NCBI RefSeq assembly: GCF_003326475.1
Contig: NZ_JPWA01000008.1
Span: 1 to 64,000, forward strand
DNA length: 64,000 nt
Direction: 5' to 3'
DNA from: Thalassospira xianhensis MCCC 1A02616
Lineage (GTDB): Bacteria; Pseudomonadota; Alphaproteobacteria; Rhodospirillales; Thalassospiraceae
The notes beneath the pieces are model-generated. The model was not told where the DNA came from. It did no database searches and was given only the letters and a program-made list of their open reading frames with translations. Both the position numbers and the translations under genes were made by a program. Numbering within the stretch: the first letter of the stretch is position 1; each line of letters begins with the position of its first letter. Shown in pieces: positions 60,758 to 64,000 of this stretch.

Positions 60758-61105
60758 ATGCATCTCAAAATTCGCCCCGTTCTCGACAAGGACCAGTTCA
60801 ATTTGGTCTGGAATAACTATCTTGTGGGGTTTGATAAAAACTATTCCGATCAGGGTGCCTTGTATATTGAAGGCCAAGAAAACATTCGGTTTCTGGCTAA
60901 CTGGACTATTTCGCCGGATGAGCCCATCTCCACCTTCGTATTCAAGGACAAAATTCCACGTAGTAAATCATCGCTATGGATTTTCAACTTTCGACCGACA
61001 GACTTAAGTCTTTTCCACGCGGGAAAATTCGAAGAACGCATGAAAGACGCCACCAAAAGCATTGACCAGTTTATATCCGTGGCGATGAAAAAGGACTTCC
61101 TCTAA
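60758..61105 (+). CDS. Unknown protein, 115 aa
   Basis: ATG 60758 gives a protein with alternating aromatic and charged residues (FNLVWNNYLVGFDKNYSDQG, then SLWIFNFRPTDLSLFHAGKF) and a C-terminal helix (DATKSIDQFISVAMKKDF). No known family and only a weak ribosome site. It lies between a terminator and a convergent gene. Confidence 0.55.
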   Translation: MHLKIRPVLDKDQFNLVWNNYLVGFDKNYSDQGALYIEGQENIRFLANWTISPDEPISTFVFKDKIPRSKSSLWIFNFRPTDLSLFHAGKFEERMKDATKSIDQFISVAMKKDFL

Positions 61106-61123
61106 TGGGTGTATCTCACCTTT

Positions 61124-61639
61124 TTATCGTCCATAGTTTGGCGCCGCGGCTCCAAGGCTGAGATTGGTGAAGTGTGCCTGGGCCGCTCGTTGTCGAAGCC
61201 CCGCAAGAGTTGTCGGCTCGTCTCCGGTGGGGATAACCTGAAGCATGGGCTTCGGCTTTTTAGTTTTGGAAAAGTTCGCATCGAATTTTGGAGCGTTCCG
61301 GTAAATCTTTCCACGCTTCGCCCCTTTTGCACCAAGGGCGGCCGCTACGATTTGATACGGTTCCTGAATATCCACGCCTGTGGCCTTCATCCACCGGAAA
61401 ATACCGTCGACTGCCAATCTTAGATGGGCCGCATTCAGAGTTGGGTCATTTACACCTTCAAGCGCTTTGGAACCCAGTCGGTCAACAGCTTCCAGTGCGA
61501 TTGCCACTCTGTAGAGCCTGTCCGGGAAGTCCTTGCGGTCGCCGACAATCCGAATGTATCGCGGATTGTCGGGGGTTGGAATCCTCTGCACACCGAGTTT
61601 CCGGGCCGCCTCAATCAGCTCTACAAGTTCACGCCTCAT
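61124..61639 (-). CDS. Unknown protein, paralogous at its N-terminus to the gene at 3621
   Basis: The 171-residue product begins MRRELVELIEAARKLGVQRI and shares EAARKL, QR and the ALEAVDRLGSKA segment with the 3621 protein, so both carry the same small helical domain. The C-terminus is basic (KPKPMLQVIPTGDEPT, then SLGAAAPNYGR). GGAG lies 8 bases before ATG 61639. A DNA- or partner-binding module is a reasonable guess. Confidence 0.65.
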   Translation of the reverse strand: MRRELVELIEAARKLGVQRIPTPDNPRYIRIVGDRKDFPDRLYRVAIALEAVDRLGSKALEGVNDPTLNAAHLRLAVDGIFRWMKATGVDIQEPYQIVAAALGAKGAKRGKIYRNAPKFDANFSKTKKPKPMLQVIPTGDEPTTLAGLRQRAAQAHFTNLSLGAAAPNYGR

Positions 61640-61743
61640 CTATCATTCTCCAGCATAGATTCTTCAGGGCAAAATTAACTCGCTCCCACCTGGCAATTCA
61701 CGGGTCGTTCGCACGCGACCATTAAACATTACTAACACAACAA

Positions 61744-61801
61744 AAGGAAAACGCGAAGATTAAGAAAACCATTTTCCTTTCTAAAGTGCAAAAAAGTTGA
61801 A
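61744..61801. promoter_or_regulatory. Facing AAGGAAAA/TTTTCCTT pair between divergent genes
   Basis: AAGGAAAA (61744-61751) and TTTTCCTT (61772-61779) face each other 20 bases apart between the genes starting at 61639 (minus) and 61890 (plus). TATAAT at about 61814 is a likely -10 for the plus-strand gene, with no clear -35. Confidence 0.5.
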
Positions 61802-61889
61802 AACGCCCCACCTATAATGTTGACAACACCCCATCCCAGGAGTATCAATTTCAGGCGACCAAAACCATCCCATATACAGGAGCACTACC

Positions 61890-62195
61890 ATGCTAACCGA
61901 TATCGAGGTTTCGCATTCATCCGATAGCACCCGTGACCTTCTTGAGAGCATGCGGCAACTTGAGGAAGAAAGCGAAAAGATGATGGAGCGCGACCGAGAA
62001 CAGACTGCCAGCTATCATCAGCTTGTCCGGGCACTTCCGCTGGAACAAATCACGAACAAGTCCCAGCGTGAGCTAAGAATGGACGTATCCTCTTTCGCTG
62101 AAAGGTTCCCGGAGTTGGCGGCCACATGTGGCGGCACAGACGGGCTGCTATCAGCACTGAACGACTTCACAACCTTGTATTCCGAAGTAGCCTGA
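61890..62195 (+). CDS. Unknown small acidic helical protein, 101 aa
   Basis: ATG 61890 has AGGAG 9 bases upstream. The product is a charged helix (RDLLESMRQLEEESEKMMER) followed by a shorter helical C-terminus (SSFAERFPELAATCGGTDGL). A coiled coil is likely. No known family. It converges on the regulator gene with two hairpins in between. Confidence 0.6.
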   Translation: MLTDIEVSHSSDSTRDLLESMRQLEEESEKMMERDREQTASYHQLVRALPLEQITNKSQRELRMDVSSFAERFPELAATCGGTDGLLSALNDFTTLYSEVA

Positions 62196-62241
62196 GGAAA
62201 GCCCCGATGCCAGCCATTCGTCAATCTCAAGTTTACATATG

Positions 62242-62291
62242 ACTGCATATTTGACAGCCAACTCCACGTGCGTGGCTGTCAAATATGCAGT
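62242..62291 (+). terminator. 19-bp perfect hairpin
   Basis: The arm at 62242-62260 (ACTGCATATTTGACAGCCA) pairs exactly with 62273-62291 around a 12-base loop that contains CACGTG. It lacks a T-run. A normal terminator follows 13 bases later, so this stem may serve another purpose, such as mRNA 3'-end protection. Confidence 0.6.
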
Positions 62292-62303
62292 TGGACGGAA
62301 GGA

Positions 62304-62333
62304 AAAAGGTCGCTCTATTCCGAGCGACCTTTT
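62304..62333. terminator. Bidirectional rho-independent terminator
   Basis: AAAAGGTCGCTC (62304-62315) pairs with GAGCGACCTTTT (62322-62333). The A- and T-ends suit termination in both directions between the genes ending at 62195 and 62339. Confidence 0.85.
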
Positions 62334-62338
62334 CTGCG

Positions 62339-63364
62339 TCAGGCTTTCGACGGAACCTTGGACCTGCCGAACGGCCTTTTCAACCTGCCCTGTCGAACGT
62401 ACAGCAACGGTTCTGCTTCTACGGCTTTCGCCTGCACTCTTTTGCCGTAGTAGCGAACACCGAAACCATGAGGATTATCACCGACGTTCAAGGCTTGCAG
62501 CGTTGCAGCGTGGTACTGGGCTTGGACGTCGTGCACCCCTTCATTAGACTGCGCATACCTGAGATTCCGGGCCGTCGTGACCTCTTGAAAGTTACTCCAG
62601 TGCCCATCGTGTACGACGTAATTCCTGACACGCTTTTGAAGTTGGCTGAGTTGTTCCAAAAATATGTCCGGCGTGTGCCCGACAGGGATCAATAACATGC
62701 CCTTCAGTTTTGACACCGGAATTCGCAACGATGCCATCCTGGGAACATTGACCGGTGGCGTTGCAACCGAACCGATTCCATTCTTTGCCGCAAACGCCTT
62801 ACCTCGCTCGGAGAGTCTCAGAACAGCTTCCTTGCCCATCTGTTCCCGGACCAGAACGTGGCTATCAATCATAATGTTGATGACCCTTGTTGCATTGGAA
62901 TCGCGGATGCCAAGTTCCTTTCGAACTTCCTGACGGCTGACGGAGAAATCCTCTGACTGGAGACACATCTCGATGATTTCGCGAACATGCTTTTTCGCGA
63001 GCAAATCGTTTTCAGACGGCCTTGCAGTCACAGAATTGGACGAATGCTGAAGCAAGTCGCTGATAGCCTCAAATCGACCAGCACAGCGGCCGTCACCCCC
63101 TGTTGCGCACAAGGTAGCGGTGCGCATGCAAAGCTTGGCCCAGCCGCTCAAATCGGCCTGCTCCTCACCTCGAGACAGCATCTGCCACGAGACATTCCGG
63201 ATGGCGTCGTAAAGACGGTCCTTTTTGTCCGTTGGATCGTTGTCAAATACCCGCGTAATCAGCGTGAAGGCATCATTCAGATGCAGTTCCCCATCTTCAA
63301 GACGCTTCATACCGGTCTCAAAGGTATCCCTGTCAAGGGATTCATTAGAATTGTGCAGCCCCAT
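62339..63364 (-). CDS. Winged-helix regulator-like protein
   Basis: The 341-residue product has an unknown N-terminal half with a helical start, a winged helix near residues 125-195 (HVREIIEMCLQSEDFSVSRQ, then VRKELGIRDSNATRVINIMI and KEAVLRLSERGKAF), and a basic, mixed C-terminus. The HTH/wing order resembles MarR-type domains. GGAG lies 5 bases before ATG 63364. The leader contains an inverted repeat (AAACGCC...GGCGTTT, 63398-63416) and a promoter. It is a candidate for the factor that recognises the AAGGAAAA words, but nothing shows this. Confidence 0.6.
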   Translation of the reverse strand: MGLHNSNESLDRDTFETGMKRLEDGELHLNDAFTLITRVFDNDPTDKKDRLYDAIRNVSWQMLSRGEEQADLSGWAKLCMRTATLCATGGDGRCAGRFEAISDLLQHSSNSVTARPSENDLLAKKHVREIIEMCLQSEDFSVSRQEVRKELGIRDSNATRVINIMIDSHVLVREQMGKEAVLRLSERGKAFAAKNGIGSVATPPVNVPRMASLRIPVSKLKGMLLIPVGHTPDIFLEQLSQLQKRVRNYVVHDGHWSNFQEVTTARNLRYAQSNEGVHDVQAQYHAATLQALNVGDNPHGFGVRYYGKRVQAKAVEAEPLLYVRQGRLKRPFGRSKVPSKA

Positions 63365-63493
63365 ACACTCTCCTATGGCACCTTCCTGATGCCTCATAAA
63401 CGCCTGCCTGGCGTTTGCTGTTGCGATCTATCCATTCCTATGCTCGTTCCCAATCTCTGAAGTTGACCCTCAGAGTTACCTGTTGCACTCACT

Positions 63494-63521
63494 ACACTAC
63501 ACTTCACTTCATTAATGTCAA
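63494..63521 (-). promoter_or_regulatory. Promoter of the winged-helix gene
   Basis: On the minus strand TTGACA (63521-63516) and TAGTGT (63499-63494) are 16 bases apart. Short AGTG repeats lie around the -10. Confidence 0.5.
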
Positions 63522-63543
63522 GTTTACGACATCCCAGTGGAAA

Positions 63544-64000
63544 CTATGTGATAGAGTTTGTTGCGGATGACCACACGCAGACCGGAGCCGAGCTGTGGTG
63601 AATAGATGGCTCGGATGAGCTTTGGTGTACGTATCCACCATGCGCCGTCAAACCGCCTTGACCAATTTGAGTTGGATCTAGTTGCTGGACGACAAAGGTA
63701 CGACATGACCGCTGCTGGTATAGTGACTTCGCTGTATCGTGATGCCCCTGAAGGGTTTGGTCATTGCCAAATGACGGTACAATGGCAAAATCGGGGTCGA
63801 GCGCGACAAAATTTCCAATCTGTGTTTTGTCACAAAAATCCAGACAAATTGCGACCGTCAATATGCCGAATGGGCATTCCAGCAAAAGAAGCGACTGCCC
63901 TTTAATAATGTCCTCGTCGTCAGAGACATATCGGAACGGCAAGCGTTTATTGTACGTGATGGGTGCGATGGACTCACCATGCAGTACGACAGACTTATTC
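63544..64000 (-). CDS. Carbon-nitrogen hydrolase (nitrilase superfamily), truncated by the window edge
   Basis: The frame is open to the right edge and reads ITYNKRLPFRYVSDDEDIIK, then CPFGILTVAICLDF. The Lys (YNK) and Cys (AICLD) are the second and third members of the nitrilase Glu-Lys-Cys triad; the Glu would lie beyond the edge. These enzymes hydrolyse amides or nitriles. After GQGGLTAHGGYV the sequence becomes low-quality, whereas another frame there reads FDGAWWIRTPKLIRAIYSPQ and stops at 63524, so a frameshift near 63650 is possible. Confidence 0.65.
   Translation of the reverse strand, partial: NKSVVLHGESIAPITYNKRLPFRYVSDDEDIIKGQSLLLLECPFGILTVAICLDFCDKTQIGNFVALDPDFAIVPSFGNDQTLQGHHDTAKSLYQQRSCRTFVVQQLDPTQIGQGGLTAHGGYVHQSSSEPSIHHSSAPVCVWSSATNSIT

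Noticed and set aside
62987-63460. A 157-codon plus-strand frame
   Set aside because: Antisense to the winged-helix gene, which has a ribosome site, promoter and terminator.

Overview
The window looks like part of a large conjugative plasmid or integrative element of a proteobacterium, most likely an alphaproteobacterium. That placement rests on gene content, moderate GC (about half), Shine-Dalgarno starts and TTGACA/TATAAT-type promoters; no rRNA or ribosomal-protein operon is present to settle it. Signs of a mobile replicon are an IcmB/DotO/TraU-type secretion ATPase, an IcmC/IcmD-like membrane protein, a type IV prepilin peptidase, a TraR/DksA zinc-finger protein, two PcfJ-like proteins, a giant DarB-like (strawberry-notch) helicase and a primase-polymerase/ATPase fusion. 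Many genes have no recognisable family.

Layout. 1-8.2 kb: end of an unknown gene, a Bfd-like ferredoxin, a Tat-exported hydrolase, a ClpA-type unfoldase and unknown genes. 8.4-16 kb: the DarB-like helicase and a PcfJ-like protein. 16-24.7 kb (minus strand): an unknown gene coupled to traR-like, the IcmC/D-like protein, an unknown gene, the prim-pol/ATPase and a glycine-zipper lipoprotein. 25-36.4 kb: RecJ, a papain-fold candidate, a NADAR protein, an AbiE toxin-antitoxin pair in reversed order, peptidyl-tRNA hydrolase 2 with an abnormal start, and unknown genes. 36.4-41.3 kb: eight tRNA genes in two clusters (minus: Trp, Thr-CGT, Thr-TGT, Cys, Arg-TCT; plus: Glu-CTC, Glu-TTC, Asp), a disordered repeat protein, a peptidase-like/GNAT fusion and a cyclic-phosphate receiver protein. 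42-50 kb: RecQ, a SecA paralogue, a phosphoesterase, a DUF488 protein and the second PcfJ-like protein. 51-61 kb: a DUF4349 lipoprotein, an Hsp20-like protein, prepilin peptidase, a RecD2-like helicase and the IcmB-like ATPase. 61-64 kb: small unknown genes, a winged-helix regulator and a truncated carbon-nitrogen hydrolase.

How it fits together. The element carries transfer parts, its own replication and recombination enzymes (prim-pol, RecJ, RecQ, RecD2), its own protein-handling enzymes (ClpA, SecA, Hsp20) and a translation-support set (tRNAs, Pth2, receiver protein). NADAR, AbiE and the DarB-like protein point to phage or restriction conflict. An 8-base word, AAGGAAAA/TTTTCCTT, recurs at 21 intergenic positions, often overlapping promoter-like elements or in paired or tandem copies. 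It looks like an element-wide regulatory site. All family calls were made by eye from motifs; no database search was run.
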